A DNA stretch of 64,000 bases from Shewanella salipaludis (GTDB lineage Bacteria > Pseudomonadota > Gammaproteobacteria > Enterobacterales > Shewanellaceae). The stretch is taken from positions 372,001 through 436,000 of the forward strand of contig NZ_JAAXYH010000002.1 in the NCBI RefSeq assembly GCF_012911865.1, given 5' to 3'. Under the pieces are notes generated by a model. The model had not been told where the DNA came from. It was given only the letters and a program-made list of their open reading frames with translations, and did not search any database. The number at the start of each line of letters is the position of its first letter. Positions within the stretch are counted from its first letter, which is position 1. A program made the translations under genes and the position numbers. Below are positions 1 through 11,825 of this stretch, piece after piece.

Positions 1-14
1 AACAGGCAAGACAA

Positions 15-53
15 GCATAAAAAAAGAAGGCCAATGGCCTTCTTTTTTTATGC
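15..53 (-). terminator. Terminator after glnS
   Basis: An 18-bp perfect inverted repeat with a 3-nt AAT loop, A-rich on one side and T-rich on the other, starts about 20 bases past the glnS stop codon. The symmetry means it could also end transcription arriving from the left. Confidence 0.9.
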
Positions 54-70
54 TGAGTGGCTCACCAGAC

Positions 71-1741
71 TCAGGCGAATGAGTCTCTCAGGGCGACCGT
101 CAGGTTGAATACCAAGTGCTCGGCGCTGGAATCCTTGTTATCGGCGCAGAAGTAACCTTCGCGTTCGAACTGATAGGCCTTCTCCGCCGGGGCATTGACC
201 AAACCTGCTTCCACTACCCCGCGGACTACCACCAGGGAGTTGGGGTTAAGCACTTCATCGACCGTCTCCGCCGCCGCAGGATTGGCGTCGATGAACAGGC
301 GATCATACAGGCGGAACTCGGCCGGCTTGGCGCTTGTCGCCTCGACCCAGTGGATCACGCCTTTGACCTTACGGCCGTCGGCCGGATTCTTGCCCAAGGT
401 GTCAGGGTCATAGCTGCAATAAATAGCAGTGACATTGCCTTCACTGTCTTTATCGCAACGCTCGGCCTTGATCACATAGGCATTGCGCAGCCGTACTTCC
501 TTACCCTGCACCAGACGTTTGTAGTGCTTGTTGGCTTCTTCTTTAAAATCTTCGGCATCGATGAAGATTTCACGCCCGAAGGCCAGCTCACGCACGCCCA
601 TGGACTCATCGTTCGGATGGACGGCGGCCTTGATGTATTCGAGTTCGCCCTCAGGGTAATTCTCGATAACCACTTTCACCGGCCTGAGCACGGCCATGGC
701 ACGCGGCGCATGCGCATTGAGCTCTTCGCGGATACAGGCATCCAACATGCCGACTTCGATCATATTGTCTTGCTTGGTCACACCGATACGATCGCAGAAT
801 TCACGGATCGATGCCGGGGTATAGCCACGGCGGCGCAGGCCGGCAATCGTCGGCATCCGCGGGTCGTCCCAGCCGGAAACCAGTTTGCGCACCACGAGAT
901 CGTTCAGCTTGCGCTTGGACATCAGGGTGTATTCCAGGTTCAGCCTGGAAAACTCATACTGACGGGTACGGTTCGGCGCCTGAAAATCATCCAGGTGATC
1001 CAACACCCAATCGTACAGACGACGATTGTCCTGGAATTCCAGGGTGCAGAGCGAATGGCTGATATTCTCCAGCGCATCGGAAATGCAGTGGGTAAAGTCG
1101 TACATAGGGTATATGCACCACTTGTCGCCTGTCTGGTGGTGATGGGCGAAACGGATACGGTAGATCACGGGATCGCGCATGCACATGAAGGGCGACGCCA
1201 TGTCTATCTTGGCGCGCAGGGCACACTCGCCTTCCTTGAACTCGCCCTTACGCATCTTCTCAAACAGCGCCAGGTTTTCGGCTACCGGGGTGTCGCGATA
1301 GGGGCTGTTTTTTCCCGGCGCCTTCAGGGTGCCGCGGTATTCGCGGGTCTGTTCGCTATTGAGGAAACACACATAGGCCAAGCCCTTGTTGATGAGCTCA
1401 ACCGCGTATTGATGCAGCTGGTCGAAATAATTCGACGAATAACGTACCTCACCGCTCCACTGGAATCCCAGCCAGCGCACGTCTTCCTGAATCGAATTAA
1501 CGTAATCCATGTCTTCTTTTTCAGGATTGGTATCATCAAAACGTAAGTTACACTGACCCTGGTAGTCCTTGGCTATCCCGAAGTTTAAACAGATAGACTT
1601 GGCATGGCCGATATGAAGATAGCCATTAGGCTCGGGCGGAAACCGCGTATGCACGCTGGTGTGTTTCCCGCTCTGAAGATCTTCATCTATGATATTACGA
1701 ATGAAGTTACTCGGACGTACTTCAGTGTCCACATGACTCAT
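71..1741 (-). CDS. glnS: Glutaminyl-tRNA synthetase
   Basis: Cytoplasmic class I aminoacyl-tRNA synthetase that attaches glutamine to tRNA-Gln using ATP. The 556 residues match the usual length of bacterial GlnRS. The HIGH motif appears as HIGHAKS near residue 43 in the context [12 protein letters not shown], and the second signature appears as LMSKRKL near residue 272. The C-terminal half has the two beta-barrel anticodon-binding domains. A start at 1741 gives the normal N-terminus, which reads into [10 protein letters not shown]. It stands alone with a strong terminator downstream. In S. oneidensis glnS also sits beside feoAB, so the neighbourhood looks ancestral. Identity is secure. Confidence 0.97.
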   Translation of the reverse strand: MSHVDTEVRPSNFIRNIIDEDLQSGKHTSVHTRFPPEPNGYLHIGHAKSICLNFGIAKDYQGQCNLRFDDTNPEKEDMDYVNSIQEDVRWLGFQWSGEVRYSSNYFDQLHQYAVELINKGLAYVCFLNSEQTREYRGTLKAPGKNSPYRDTPVAENLALFEKMRKGEFKEGECALRAKIDMASPFMCMRDPVIYRIRFAHHHQTGDKWCIYPMYDFTHCISDALENISHSLCTLEFQDNRRLYDWVLDHLDDFQAPNRTRQYEFSRLNLEYTLMSKRKLNDLVVRKLVSGWDDPRMPTIAGLRRRGYTPASIREFCDRIGVTKQDNMIEVGMLDACIREELNAHAPRAMAVLRPVKVVIENYPEGELEYIKAAVHPNDESMGVRELAFGREIFIDAEDFKEEANKHYKRLVQGKEVRLRNAYVIKAERCDKDSEGNVTAIYCSYDPDTLGKNPADGRKVKGVIHWVEATSAKPAEFRLYDRLFIDANPAAAETVDEVLNPNSLVVVRGVVEAGLVNAPAEKAYQFEREGYFCADNKDSSAEHLVFNLTVALRDSFA

Positions 1742-1869
1742 GGAATTCCTCTTGGCGAACTAAGGTAATATGCGAAAACGAACATGATCCTACAGATCAT
1801 CACCAGTTACAATGCCCTCCGAATAAAAACCCCTATTAAGAGTGTAAGTCGACAAGGCGGATAGAAACA

Positions 1870-1897
1870 ACAACAGCGGCCACCAGGCCGCTGTTGT
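1870..1897 (-). terminator. Terminator after feoB
   Basis: A 12-bp perfect stem (ACAACAGCGGCC and its complement) with a 4-nt loop, about 20 bases past the feoB stop codon. On the minus strand it is followed by a broken T-rich stretch, so it is a plausible but not ideal rho-independent terminator. Confidence 0.7.
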
Positions 1898-1918
1898 GTA
1901 AGGATAATGCCGCCGGCA

Positions 1919-4174
1919 TCATTCTGTGATGATGCGGATCCCGGGAATGATCTGCTGGGTTCTGCGCCCCTTGCGCTTGAGCCAGAAATAGAACCCGCTC
2001 AGGGCGAAGGCGAAGAAGCCTATCCAGAGACTCGATTGCAGTGGATGCAGGTTGAAGGTGGCGCCCTGGTACACCACGGTCGCCGTGCCATAGGCCAAGG
2101 CGAAGGTCCAGGTCGCGGCGAATGTGGCCCAGCGCGAACCAAACTCATGCACCAATGCGCCCATGGCGGCCACGCAAGGCGTATAGAGCAGGATAAACAA
2201 CAGATAGGAGAAGGCCGCCAGCTGACCGCTGAAGCCGGCCTGCAAGGCGCTGAAGGTGCTGCGATCCACGCTCTGCTCTTCCGCCGCCAACGCCAGGTCA
2301 TCCACATGTCCAACAGACAGGGACAGGGGATCTTCCAGGGCGATGCCGAACAGGTTGGCCGGAATGGTCGCCAGCGCCTCGTTCAGGCTCTGGACCAAGG
2401 GCTTCAAGCCTTTATCATCCACGCCTGTGGTGCTGTACAGGCTGTTTAATGTGCCTACCACAGCCTCTTTGGCAAAGATCCCTGTGATGATCCCAACCGT
2501 TGCCGGCCAGTTATCCTGTGCGATTCCCATGGGGGTGAAAAAGGGTGTCACCTTCTGGCTGGCGACACTCAGCAGCGACGCTTTGCTGTTTTCATGACCG
2601 AAGCTGCCATCTACGCCTATGGCATTGACGAAATTGAGCAAGGTCACCACCAGCACTATGGTCTTGCCGGCCCCGAGGATGAAGCTCTTGGTGCGTTTGC
2701 CCGTCCGGGTCAAGACCACCTTGAGTTTAGGCAGCTCGTAGCTGGGCAACTCCATCACCACGGCGCTGCTGTTGCCCGGCAGCAAGGTCTTGCGCAGCAG
2801 GACGCCTGTGCCTATGGCGGCGACTATGCCGATCAGGTACAGCAAGAACACCAGATTCTGGCCCGACTCGGGGAAAAATGCCGCGGCAAACAAGGCGTAT
2901 ACCGGCAGGCGGGCACCGCAGGACATGAAGGGGGCCATCATGCCTGTGACTATGCGTTCACGTTCACTGCCCAGGGTTCTGGTCGCCATGATTGCCGGCA
3001 CGGAGCAGCCGAAGCCGACTATCATGGGCACGAAGGCCTTACCCGGCAGGCCTATGCGGCGCATCAGGCCATCGACCACGAAGGCGGCCCTGGCCATATA
3101 GCCGGAACTTTCCAGGGTCGACAGGGCCAGGAACAGGGCGGCGATCACTGGGATGAAGGTGGCGACGGTTTGCACCCCCTGGCCTATGCCACCGGCGAGC
3201 AGGGTCACCAACCACTCGGGAGTGCCTATTCCCGTCAGCCAGGCTCCAAGATGGTCCACGAACAGGGCACCGGCGGTGATATCGAAGAAATCGATGAAGG
3301 CACTGCCGACATTGATGCTGAACATAAACATCAGATACATCACCAGGAGGAATACCGGGATGCCCAGCACAGGGTGCAGGCTGAGTTTATCCAGCTTATC
3401 GCTCAAGGTGAGGAAGCTGCCGCTATGCACGGCAGAGCCGAAGACTGTCTCGACGAAATTGAATCTGCAACCGGCGATGGCCACATCCAGATCGCCCGCC
3501 GCCCCGGGGGTCTCTTTGCCATGGCAAGCGGGTGCGGCGTTAGCCAACGACGCTATGGCATGGGCCCGGCTCAATGCCGGACTGGCAGCTTGCAGCGCCG
3601 CAATTTCGGCCTCTGTCTCCATGCCATAATCCAGCAGCAGCGGCGCCTCACTGACTCTACCCTGGAGCAAATCCAGCACCAGGGCCTGAACCTTGAGCAC
3701 ATCGGCCTGATCCCGCGAACAGACTCCCACCACAGGGCAGCCCAAGGTGTCGCTCATACTGGCCAAATCGACCCGGATACCGCGCTTAGTCGCGGCATCT
3801 ATCTTATTGAGCACCACCACCATGGGGATGCCAAGTTCCCGCAGCTGTACCGTCAGATACAGGTGACGCTCTATATTGGTGGCATCGACCAAATTGATGA
3901 TGCCGTCGACCTGTTGCTCGTCGAGAAAGGTCTGGGCTATCTGCTCGTCCAGGGAACAATCACAGCTGTCGGTCGCAGGCAACAAGTCATAGATACCGGG
4001 TAAGTCGGTCAGATAGACGTCCGTCCCCTGCAAGCTGAAGTGGCCGGTTTTTTTCTCGACAGTGACGCCGGCCCAGTTGCCTACCTGCTGATTGGCGCCG
4101 GTCAGGGCATTAAACAGGGTCGACTTGCCCGCATTGGGGTTACCTACAGTGACGCAATGGAACTGTTTAGCCAT
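1919..4174 (-). CDS. feoB: Ferrous iron transport GTPase/permease FeoB
   Basis: Inner-membrane importer of Fe(II) driven or gated by an N-terminal G domain. G1 is GNPNAGKST near residue 12, G3 is DLPG near residue 57 and G4 is NKID near residue 122. A linker with cysteines follows, then a large membrane domain with the two Gate regions; the conserved Cys segment reads GFGCSVPAIMATR. Length is 751 residues, normal for gammaproteobacterial FeoB. Its start overlaps the end of feoA by 8 bp, so translation is probably coupled. No feoC is visible downstream. Expression is likely Fur- and oxygen-controlled from the promoter before feoA. Confidence 0.97.
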   Translation of the reverse strand: MAKQFHCVTVGNPNAGKSTLFNALTGANQQVGNWAGVTVEKKTGHFSLQGTDVYLTDLPGIYDLLPATDSCDCSLDEQIAQTFLDEQQVDGIINLVDATNIERHLYLTVQLRELGIPMVVVLNKIDAATKRGIRVDLASMSDTLGCPVVGVCSRDQADVLKVQALVLDLLQGRVSEAPLLLDYGMETEAEIAALQAASPALSRAHAIASLANAAPACHGKETPGAAGDLDVAIAGCRFNFVETVFGSAVHSGSFLTLSDKLDKLSLHPVLGIPVFLLVMYLMFMFSINVGSAFIDFFDITAGALFVDHLGAWLTGIGTPEWLVTLLAGGIGQGVQTVATFIPVIAALFLALSTLESSGYMARAAFVVDGLMRRIGLPGKAFVPMIVGFGCSVPAIMATRTLGSERERIVTGMMAPFMSCGARLPVYALFAAAFFPESGQNLVFLLYLIGIVAAIGTGVLLRKTLLPGNSSAVVMELPSYELPKLKVVLTRTGKRTKSFILGAGKTIVLVVTLLNFVNAIGVDGSFGHENSKASLLSVASQKVTPFFTPMGIAQDNWPATVGIITGIFAKEAVVGTLNSLYSTTGVDDKGLKPLVQSLNEALATIPANLFGIALEDPLSLSVGHVDDLALAAEEQSVDRSTFSALQAGFSGQLAAFSYLLFILLYTPCVAAMGALVHEFGSRWATFAATWTFALAYGTATVVYQGATFNLHPLQSSLWIGFFAFALSGFYFWLKRKGRRTQQIIPGIRIITE

Positions 4175-4406
4175 TCGACTTTACCACCTCGATTATGTCG
4201 GCCAGATCCCGACGCATGCACAGCTTACTGCCACGAATGTCCAGCTCGACGCCTGAGCCCATGGGGGCACGTCTTATCAAGGAGAAGCGGGTATTTGGGG
4301 TGATCCCCATGGAAAGCAACTTGCGCTTCACGGTCAGGGGGAGGTCCCACTGGCCCACCGCGGAAATCACCGCGACATCGCCAGGGCTCAGTTCACTTAA
4401 CTTCAT
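4167..4406 (-). CDS. feoA: Ferrous iron transport protein FeoA
   Basis: Small (79-residue) cytoplasmic SH3-like protein that partners FeoB. The conserved start MKLSELSPGD and the later segment PMGSGVELDIRGSKLCMRR are typical of the family. It is the first gene of the feoAB operon, overlaps feoB by 8 bp, and has a Fur-box candidate about 100 bp upstream. Reported FeoA roles are stabilising or regulating FeoB; nothing here distinguishes between them. Confidence 0.95.
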   Translation of the reverse strand: MKLSELSPGDVAVISAVGQWDLPLTVKRKLLSMGITPNTRFSLIRRAPMGSGVELDIRGSKLCMRRDLADIIEVVKSNG

Positions 4407-4503
4407 TACTTACTCCAGCCTGCAACAGGTCGTGTTTTTTGGCATCAGTCGAATTCGCCGATTGGGAGGTGAGCATCTCTCGATGGCGGGGTATTCTAAC
4501 TGC

Positions 4504-4524
4504 TAACGAGAATAGTTTTCAATT
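4504..4524 (-). promoter_or_regulatory. Fur-box candidate upstream of feoA
   Basis: On the minus strand the core TGAAAACTATTCTCG matches the 7-1-7 Fur consensus TGATAATNATTATCA at 11 of 14 fixed positions. It lies about 100 bp before the feoA start, a normal distance. Fur control of feo is well known in gammaproteobacteria; this particular site is inferred by eye. Confidence 0.5.
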
Positions 4525-4682
4525 GTGTTGGGTATTATGGGATAAATTCGGCAATGAATAAACAGCCGTAACGAAATAAAGCCGAAATGCCGACTCAAGT
4601 GCCGACTGCATCACAAAAAATACCCCGCCAGCACTTGTTCCCAAGGGCACTAAGCGCAATAGTAACCCTATGTTTTGAGCCG

Positions 4683-5318
4683 ATGCCAAGCTTTGCCGTG
4701 ATACCAGAAACTGAGTTCAACCTGCTGATGCAGCAGATCCGTGCCTGTCGGCTATGCGCCCAGGCCTTACCGCTGCCGCCCAAGCCCATATTGCAGGCCC
4801 ACCCGGCGGCGAGAATCCTCATCGCCGGCCAGGCGCCTGGCCTCAAGGCCCATACGCTCGGCCGCCCCTTCGACGATCCCAGTGGGGACAGGCTGAGGCA
4901 ATGGCTGGGGGTCGACAGGACTCAGTTCTATGATGAGCACTTGTTTGCCATAGTGCCCATGGGATTCTGCTTCCCTGGAAGTCATACCAGCGAGGGCAAG
5001 AAACGCGGTGATAAAGCCCCAAGGCCCGAATGTGCCCAAACCTGGCATGAACGGCTCCTGGCGGCATTGCCTAACATAGAGCTGACCCTGGTCCTGGGAC
5101 AATATGCCATAGACTATCATCTCGGCGGCGGCGCCGGTGTCAAGGGCAAGCTCAGCGTCGGCCAGGCGGTGGCCAACTGGCAAGCCTATTGGCCGGAAAA
5201 GATGGTGTTGCCCCACCCCAGCCCGCGCAACAACCTCTGGCTCAAACGTCATCCGCAATTCGAAACCGAATTACTGCCCAAGTTGCGCGCACGCATAGCT
5301 GCCCTGCTCGAGCGATAA
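4683..5318 (+). CDS. Uracil-DNA glycosylase family protein
   Basis: Member of the uracil-DNA glycosylase superfamily (family 4/5-like), expected to excise uracil or related bases from DNA. Visible elements are a Cys-containing N-terminal segment (RACRLCAQ), LIAGQAPGLKAH near residue 45, the VLGQYAIDYHL strand, and a C-terminal LPHPSPRN motif resembling the HPSPRN/HPS DNA-intercalation loop. I place the start at the ATG at 4683, giving 211 residues; an in-frame ATG at 4587 would add 32 residues unlike the family. It is transcribed away from feoA and convergently with the M4 peptidase. Exact substrate is unknown. Confidence 0.8.
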   Translation: MPSFAVIPETEFNLLMQQIRACRLCAQALPLPPKPILQAHPAARILIAGQAPGLKAHTLGRPFDDPSGDRLRQWLGVDRTQFYDEHLFAIVPMGFCFPGSHTSEGKKRGDKAPRPECAQTWHERLLAALPNIELTLVLGQYAIDYHLGGGAGVKGKLSVGQAVANWQAYWPEKMVLPHPSPRNNLWLKRHPQFETELLPKLRARIAALLER

Positions 5319-5321
5319 GAT

Positions 5322-5350
5322 AAAAAAAAAGCCTGCACATGTGTGCAGGC
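5322..5350 (-). terminator. Terminator after the M4 peptidase gene
   Basis: A 9-bp stem GCCTGCACA/TGTGCAGGC with a 2-base centre. On the minus strand it is followed by nine T residues: a classical rho-independent terminator. It lies between two convergent genes. Confidence 0.9.
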
Positions 5351-5370
5351 TCATTCGCTAAGCTAAAGGC

Positions 5371-6936
<1,566 letters not shown>

Positions 6937-7065
6937 TTATATGTCGCCGCAACAACAAATGTAAATGGATTGTAAAATAAACGTAAATAAATCTGCACGA
7001 ACGACATGCGTTAAAGGTGCGCCAACCCGCTAGCAGGCTGGACACCATCGCCCCAGGGAGAGCCA

Positions 7066-8220
7066 ATGAAGATAGTCATAGCGCCGGATTCCTTTAAGGA
7101 GAGCCTGAGCTCGGCCCAAGCCGCGGCCGCGATCGCCCAAGGGCTGCGGCAGGCATTGCCCTCTGCAGAACTGCAACTGCTGCCGGTGGCCGATGGCGGC
7201 GAAGGCACGGTGCAGGTCATGGTCGATGCAACCCGCGGCAGGTTCATCTCCAAAGAAGTCACTGGACCGTTGGGGGACAGACTCATGGCCAGGTACGGCA
7301 TCCTGGGCAAAGATGGCACTGCCGTGATTGAAATGGCCGCCGCCTCCGGCCTGCAACTTGTCGCTAAGGCTGAGCGAGATCCCAGGCTCACAGGCAGCCG
7401 CGGCACGGGTGAGCTGATCATAGATGCGCTTGAGCGAGGCTGCAGGCATATCATTCTCGGCCTCGGCGGCAGCGCCTGCAACGATGCCGGTGCCGGCATG
7501 TTACAGGCCTTAGGGCTGCGACTGCTCGATGCCAGGGGACGAGAGCTTGCCCCCGGCGGCGCGGCACTGGCACGGCTTGCGCGAATAGAGACGACTGAAC
7601 TGCATCCGCTGCTGGCGCTATGTCGCTTCGAATTGGCCTGCGATGTGGACAATCCCCTATGCGGCGAGCGCGGCGCCTCCGCGGTATTCGGACCACAGAA
7701 AGGCGCCACTAAGGCCATGGTACAGGAGCTGGATAAGGCCTTGGGTCATTTTGCCGAATGCCTGGTCGCCGGCGGCTTTGCCGACATGTGTGACACGCCG
7801 GGCGCCGGCGCGGCGGGCGGTATGGGACTGGCGGCCATGGCGGTATTCAATGCCGAGGTAAAATCCGGGGTAGAACTTGTGCTCGCATACACAGGGCTGG
7901 CTGAGGCCCTGCGGGAGGCGGATCTGCTGATCACGGGTGAAGGTTGCCTGGATGAACAGACACTGTCCGGCAAGGCGCCATTGGGGGTGCTGAAGTTAGC
8001 CCTGGCGCAGAAGGTTCAGGTAATAGGCATAGCCGGCAGCCTGGGCGATGGCGCCGAGGCACTGCTCGACGCCGGCATGACGGCGGTCTTTCCCATCATC
8101 CCGGCCCTCTGCTCGGAAGATGTCCTGTTGCGCCATGCCGAAGCCAATCTGAGCCATACGGCCCGCAACATAGCCGCGACCCTCGGATTGGGCATGAGGT
8201 TAGCCAAGCCATGCCAATAG
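7066..8220 (+). CDS. Glycerate kinase (GarK/GlxK type)
   Basis: Cytoplasmic kinase that phosphorylates D-glycerate, feeding glycolysis or the serine/glyoxylate route. The 384 residues match the bacterial type family, with the conserved opening KIVIAPDSFKESLSS, the segment GGEGTVQVMV near residue 46, GLGGSACNDAGAGMLQALG near residue 139 and DNPLCGERGASAVFGPQKG near residue 195. A GGGAG ribosome site precedes the ATG. Known homologues make 2-phosphoglycerate; I cannot separate GarK from GlxK by eye. It is followed by panP on the same strand, a pairing I recall from S. oneidensis. Its stop codon lies inside a 21-bp tandem repeat. Confidence 0.93.
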   Translation: MKIVIAPDSFKESLSSAQAAAAIAQGLRQALPSAELQLLPVADGGEGTVQVMVDATRGRFISKEVTGPLGDRLMARYGILGKDGTAVIEMAAASGLQLVAKAERDPRLTGSRGTGELIIDALERGCRHIILGLGGSACNDAGAGMLQALGLRLLDARGRELAPGGAALARLARIETTELHPLLALCRFELACDVDNPLCGERGASAVFGPQKGATKAMVQELDKALGHFAECLVAGGFADMCDTPGAGAAGGMGLAAMAVFNAEVKSGVELVLAYTGLAEALREADLLITGEGCLDEQTLSGKAPLGVLKLALAQKVQVIGIAGSLGDGAEALLDAGMTAVFPIIPALCSEDVLLRHAEANLSHTARNIAATLGLGMRLAKPCQ

Positions 8221-8273
8221 CGGCTAACCCAGTGCCAATGGCGACTAACCCAATGCCAATAGCGACTAACCCA
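8211..8273. repeat. 21-bp tandem repeat, 3 copies, over the glycerate kinase stop codon
   Basis: Three consecutive 21-bp units at 8211-8231, 8232-8252 and 8253-8273, each starting RTGCCAATRGCGRCTAACC. They differ at only a few positions. The kinase stop codon TAG (8218-8220) lies in unit 1, so units 2 and 3 are duplicates of the last codons plus trailing DNA. Confidence 0.95.
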
Positions 8274-8422
8274 GAGTCGGGCCACAAGACTTTGGTTTTA
8301 TCCCTTGATGCGCTATGAGGCTTGCAGTAAAGTGAGCTCCCTTTTTCAAGACTCCGCATCATGGCGATTTGCTCACGCGCGCCATGCGGTTACGCAAGAC
8401 GAATAGACAGACGGCACGCCCT

Positions 8423-10066
8423 ATGAAAACTCAGCATCCCCGCCAAGCGACAGCATCCGAAGACAGCCTGATGCGCATATTTACCGTGCCCGAGGCGGCG
8501 GATTCCACCCTCAGCATCATAGAGCAGAAATTGTCGGCGGATTTGGCGGGCTTTCTGGGCGAAAGCATAGCCGCACTGGAAAAACCCTTGGCGGAAATCG
8601 AAACCGATTTCCAGGCCTTCGACATCCCCAGTGCCCCGAGGTTTGTGTCCGACTATACGGACGAGATAATGCATAGCCTGGTGGCACACTCTGTGCATAC
8701 GGCGGCGCCCAGCTTCATAGGCCACATGACCTCGGCCCTGCCCTATTTCGTCTTGCCGCTGTCGAAAATGATGATAGGCCTGAATCAGAACCTGGTGAAG
8801 ATAGAGACCTCCAAGGCCTTCACCCCGCTGGAACGCCAGGTGCTCGGCATGATGCACCATCTGATCTACGCCCGTGATGGGGATTTTTACCAAAGCTGGA
8901 TGCATAGCGCCAATCATTCCCTCGGCGCCTTCTGCTCCGGCGGCACCATCGCCAACATCACGGCGCTGTGGATAGCCCGTAATCAGGTGCTCAAGGCCGA
9001 CGGTGACTTCAAGGGGATTGCCCGCGAAGGCCTGCTACGTGGGCTGCGCCACTATGGCTTCGAGGATCTTGCCATCCTGGTGTCCGAACGCGGTCACTAT
9101 TCCCTGGGGAAGGCCGCCGATCTGCTGGGACTGGGACGCGACAACATCATCAGCATAGCGACGGGGCCGGACAACAAGGTCGATGTCGAGCAGATGCGTG
9201 CCACCGCCCTGGCACTGGCGGCCAAGAAGGTCAAGGTGATGGCCATCATAGGGGTGGCTGGTACCACGGAGACGGGCAATGTCGACCCCCTGCCTGAGCT
9301 GGCCGCACTGGCCGCCGAGCTGGGTTGCCATTTCCATGTGGATGCCGCCTGGGGCGGTGCCAGTTTGTTATCCAACAAATACCGCCATCTGCTCGCCGGC
9401 ATAGAGCTGGCCGACTCTGTCACCATAGATGCCCACAAACAAATGTACGTCCCCATGGGTGCCGGCATGGTGATCTTCAAAGATCCCGAATTTGCCCATG
9501 CCATAGCCCACCACGCCGAATACATATTGCGCCGCGGCTCCAAGGATCTCGGCAGCCAGACCCTGGAAGGCTCACGCCCCGGGATGGCCATGCTGGTACA
9601 CGCCTGTTTGCAGATCATAGGCCGTGAGGGCTATGAAATCCTGATCAACAATAGCCTGGAAAAGGCGCGCTACTTCGCCGATAAGATAAGCCAACAGGCA
9701 GATTTCGAGTTGGTCACGGCCCCCGAGCTATGCCTGCTGACCTACCGTTATGTGCCGGCACAGGTGCAGCGCGCCATGACGCAGGCGTGCGCCGCCGGCG
9801 ACATCGCCAGGCTGGCACAGTTCAACGAACTGCTCGACGGCTTGACCAAGTTTATCCAGAAGCATCAACGCGAGCAGGGCAAGTCCTTCGTGTCGCGCAC
9901 CCGCATCCAACCGGCGCGCTATTTCCGCCAACATACGGTGGTGTTCCGGGTGGTACTGGCCAATCCCCTGACCAGCAGGGAGATCCTCGATGCCGTGCTG
10001 GTCGAGCAGACACAGATAGCCGCACTGGATAAGGAGTTTTTACCTAAGCTCATGGCGCTGCTTTAG
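8423..10066 (+). CDS. panP: Pyridoxal-phosphate aspartate 1-decarboxylase PanP
   Basis: Group II PLP-dependent decarboxylase. In Vibrio and Shewanella, PanP replaces PanD and makes beta-alanine from aspartate for pantothenate and coenzyme A. The PLP lysine is in the segment DSVTIDAHKQMYVP, with FHVDAAWGG upstream as the Asp that contacts the pyridine nitrogen. The 547 residues from the ATG at 8423 fit the PanP length; TTG at 8369 and ATG at 8384 are in-frame alternatives. It lies just downstream of glycerate kinase. Older annotations call it putative glutamate decarboxylase; length and neighbourhood favour PanP. Confidence 0.87.
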   Translation: MKTQHPRQATASEDSLMRIFTVPEAADSTLSIIEQKLSADLAGFLGESIAALEKPLAEIETDFQAFDIPSAPRFVSDYTDEIMHSLVAHSVHTAAPSFIGHMTSALPYFVLPLSKMMIGLNQNLVKIETSKAFTPLERQVLGMMHHLIYARDGDFYQSWMHSANHSLGAFCSGGTIANITALWIARNQVLKADGDFKGIAREGLLRGLRHYGFEDLAILVSERGHYSLGKAADLLGLGRDNIISIATGPDNKVDVEQMRATALALAAKKVKVMAIIGVAGTTETGNVDPLPELAALAAELGCHFHVDAAWGGASLLSNKYRHLLAGIELADSVTIDAHKQMYVPMGAGMVIFKDPEFAHAIAHHAEYILRRGSKDLGSQTLEGSRPGMAMLVHACLQIIGREGYEILINNSLEKARYFADKISQQADFELVTAPELCLLTYRYVPAQVQRAMTQACAAGDIARLAQFNELLDGLTKFIQKHQREQGKSFVSRTRIQPARYFRQHTVVFRVVLANPLTSREILDAVLVEQTQIAALDKEFLPKLMALL

Positions 10067-10197
10067 TCCCAAGGCATCCGGGTGGGAAAAATTCCGCCCG
10101 AGTCGGCCAAAGGTGCGATAAATAACAAGCATTTAGCTTAGACATCCGCTAATCTGGTCGAACCTTCAACATTGAAAGTCAAAACATGGAAAGTTTT

Positions 10198-10530
10198 ATG
10201 ACCCTGAAACAGCTGCTGTCCCTTGCCCCCCTGATGTTGCTCACTGCCTGCTCGACAATTAACACCCTGAGCCCGGAGCAGGAGCATATAGACATTGCCT
10301 ACCATGGCAGGAAGAGCTATTGCGATGAAATACCCAGAATATACAGTGGTGTCGCCTACAATGTCTGCCTGGTCAAAGGTGAGCCCAGCCAAACGACGGA
10401 TTTGGGCAGCAGTTTCAACGGCGTGCCATTTTTTGTCATAGACACGGTTTTTTCCGCCGCCGCAGATACCCTGGTATTGCCTTATACCCTCTACCAACAA
10501 GCCCGGCACGGCAACATAGCAGTCAACTAG
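10198..10530 (+). CDS. YceK/YidQ-type small lipoprotein
   Basis: A 110-residue predicted lipoprotein. The signal sequence ends in the lipobox LLTAC, with Cys at about residue 18, followed by STINTLSP. The remainder (YSGVAYN near the middle, then PFFVIDTVFSAAADTLVLPYTLY) matches the YceK/YidQ (DUF1375) family found in the envelope of gammaproteobacteria. I chose the ATG at 10198 because GGAAAG precedes it; ATG 10186 is an in-frame alternative. Function of the family is unknown. Confidence 0.78.
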   Translation: MTLKQLLSLAPLMLLTACSTINTLSPEQEHIDIAYHGRKSYCDEIPRIYSGVAYNVCLVKGEPSQTTDLGSSFNGVPFFVIDTVFSAAADTLVLPYTLYQQARHGNIAVN

Positions 10531-10699
10531 CAGCCGACAGACTCCTTTAGGCACTGCCACCTGGGAGCCCATTGCGACCGGGTCGGTTTTCAAGGTATAA
10601 ACACAGGAAGCGCCGTGAAGCAGTGCCGGGGGATGCCCAAAAAAATGGCCCTGCCAATTGACTGTCATGAAGCCAGCCATGACGAACCTAGGAGCCTGA

Positions 10700-11484
10700 G
10701 TGCCTTCCATGAATTCTGTTGAGCCACAATCGAGCGCCCCGCAAAAGGCCGGCGCCTTCCTGAGGGGAACCCTGGCCGTGCTGCCGCTCACCCTGGCCGT
10801 GGTGCCCTGGGGCATACTGGCTGGCTCATTTGCCTTGGAGGTGGGACTGACACCGCTCGAAAGCCAGGCCATGTCGGCGATCATCTTCGCCGGCAGCGCC
10901 CAGTTGGTCGCCCTGGGAATGATCAAAGCCGGCATAGGCCTTGGCAGCATACTCATCACTACCCTGCTCATCACCTCGCGCCACTTGCTGTATGCCATGG
11001 CGATGCGCAGCCAGATAAGCCCACTGCCCCTGGGCTGGCGTCTGGGTCTGGGCTTCTTGCTGACAGATGAACTGTTCGCCATCGCCAATCAAGGCAAACA
11101 GCATAAGTTCGATCCCTGGTATGCCCTGGGCGGCGGCCTGAGTTTCTACCTGGGCTGGAATCTGGCGACCTTGCTCGGCATAGTGGCGGGCCAGTCTATC
11201 GACAACTTAGGGGAGCTGGGGCTGGATTTCGCCATCGCCGCCACCTTCATCGCCTTGGTGATCCCCACGGTGAAAAAACCTTCGATACTCGTGTGCGTGC
11301 TGGTGTCCCTGACCTTGGCCGTGGTCTGCGCCCTGTTTGAGGTGCAAGCCGGGTTGCTGATCGCCGCACTGTGCGGTATGACGTCCGGAGTAGTGTGCGC
11401 CAGGCTGACGGGGGAAAGTGACATGCCAGGAACCCAGGCTGGCAGGCCCCCAGAAGCAGGCGCTGCACATGAGGAACATGACGC

Positions 11485-11488
<4 letters not shown>
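10700..11488 (+). CDS. azlC: AzlC family branched-chain amino-acid exporter, large subunit
   Basis: Inner-membrane subunit of a two-component amino-acid exporter (AzlCD/YgaZH type). The 262 residues hold several hydrophobic helices and the family opening LPLTLAVVPWGILAGSFALE. It starts with GTG at 10700 behind an AGGAG site. The gene overlaps azlD by 4 bp (ATGA), which couples the two. The likely cargo is valine or a related branched-chain amino acid, inferred from the family only. Confidence 0.9.

Positions 11489-11825
<337 letters not shown>

Noticed and set aside
116..1546. Long open frame opposite glnS, and similar long frames opposite feoB, the mutase, pstA and other genes
   Set aside because: They lie antisense to clear genes, lack ribosome sites and show His/Gln/Gly-rich composition typical of shadow frames in GC-rich DNA.
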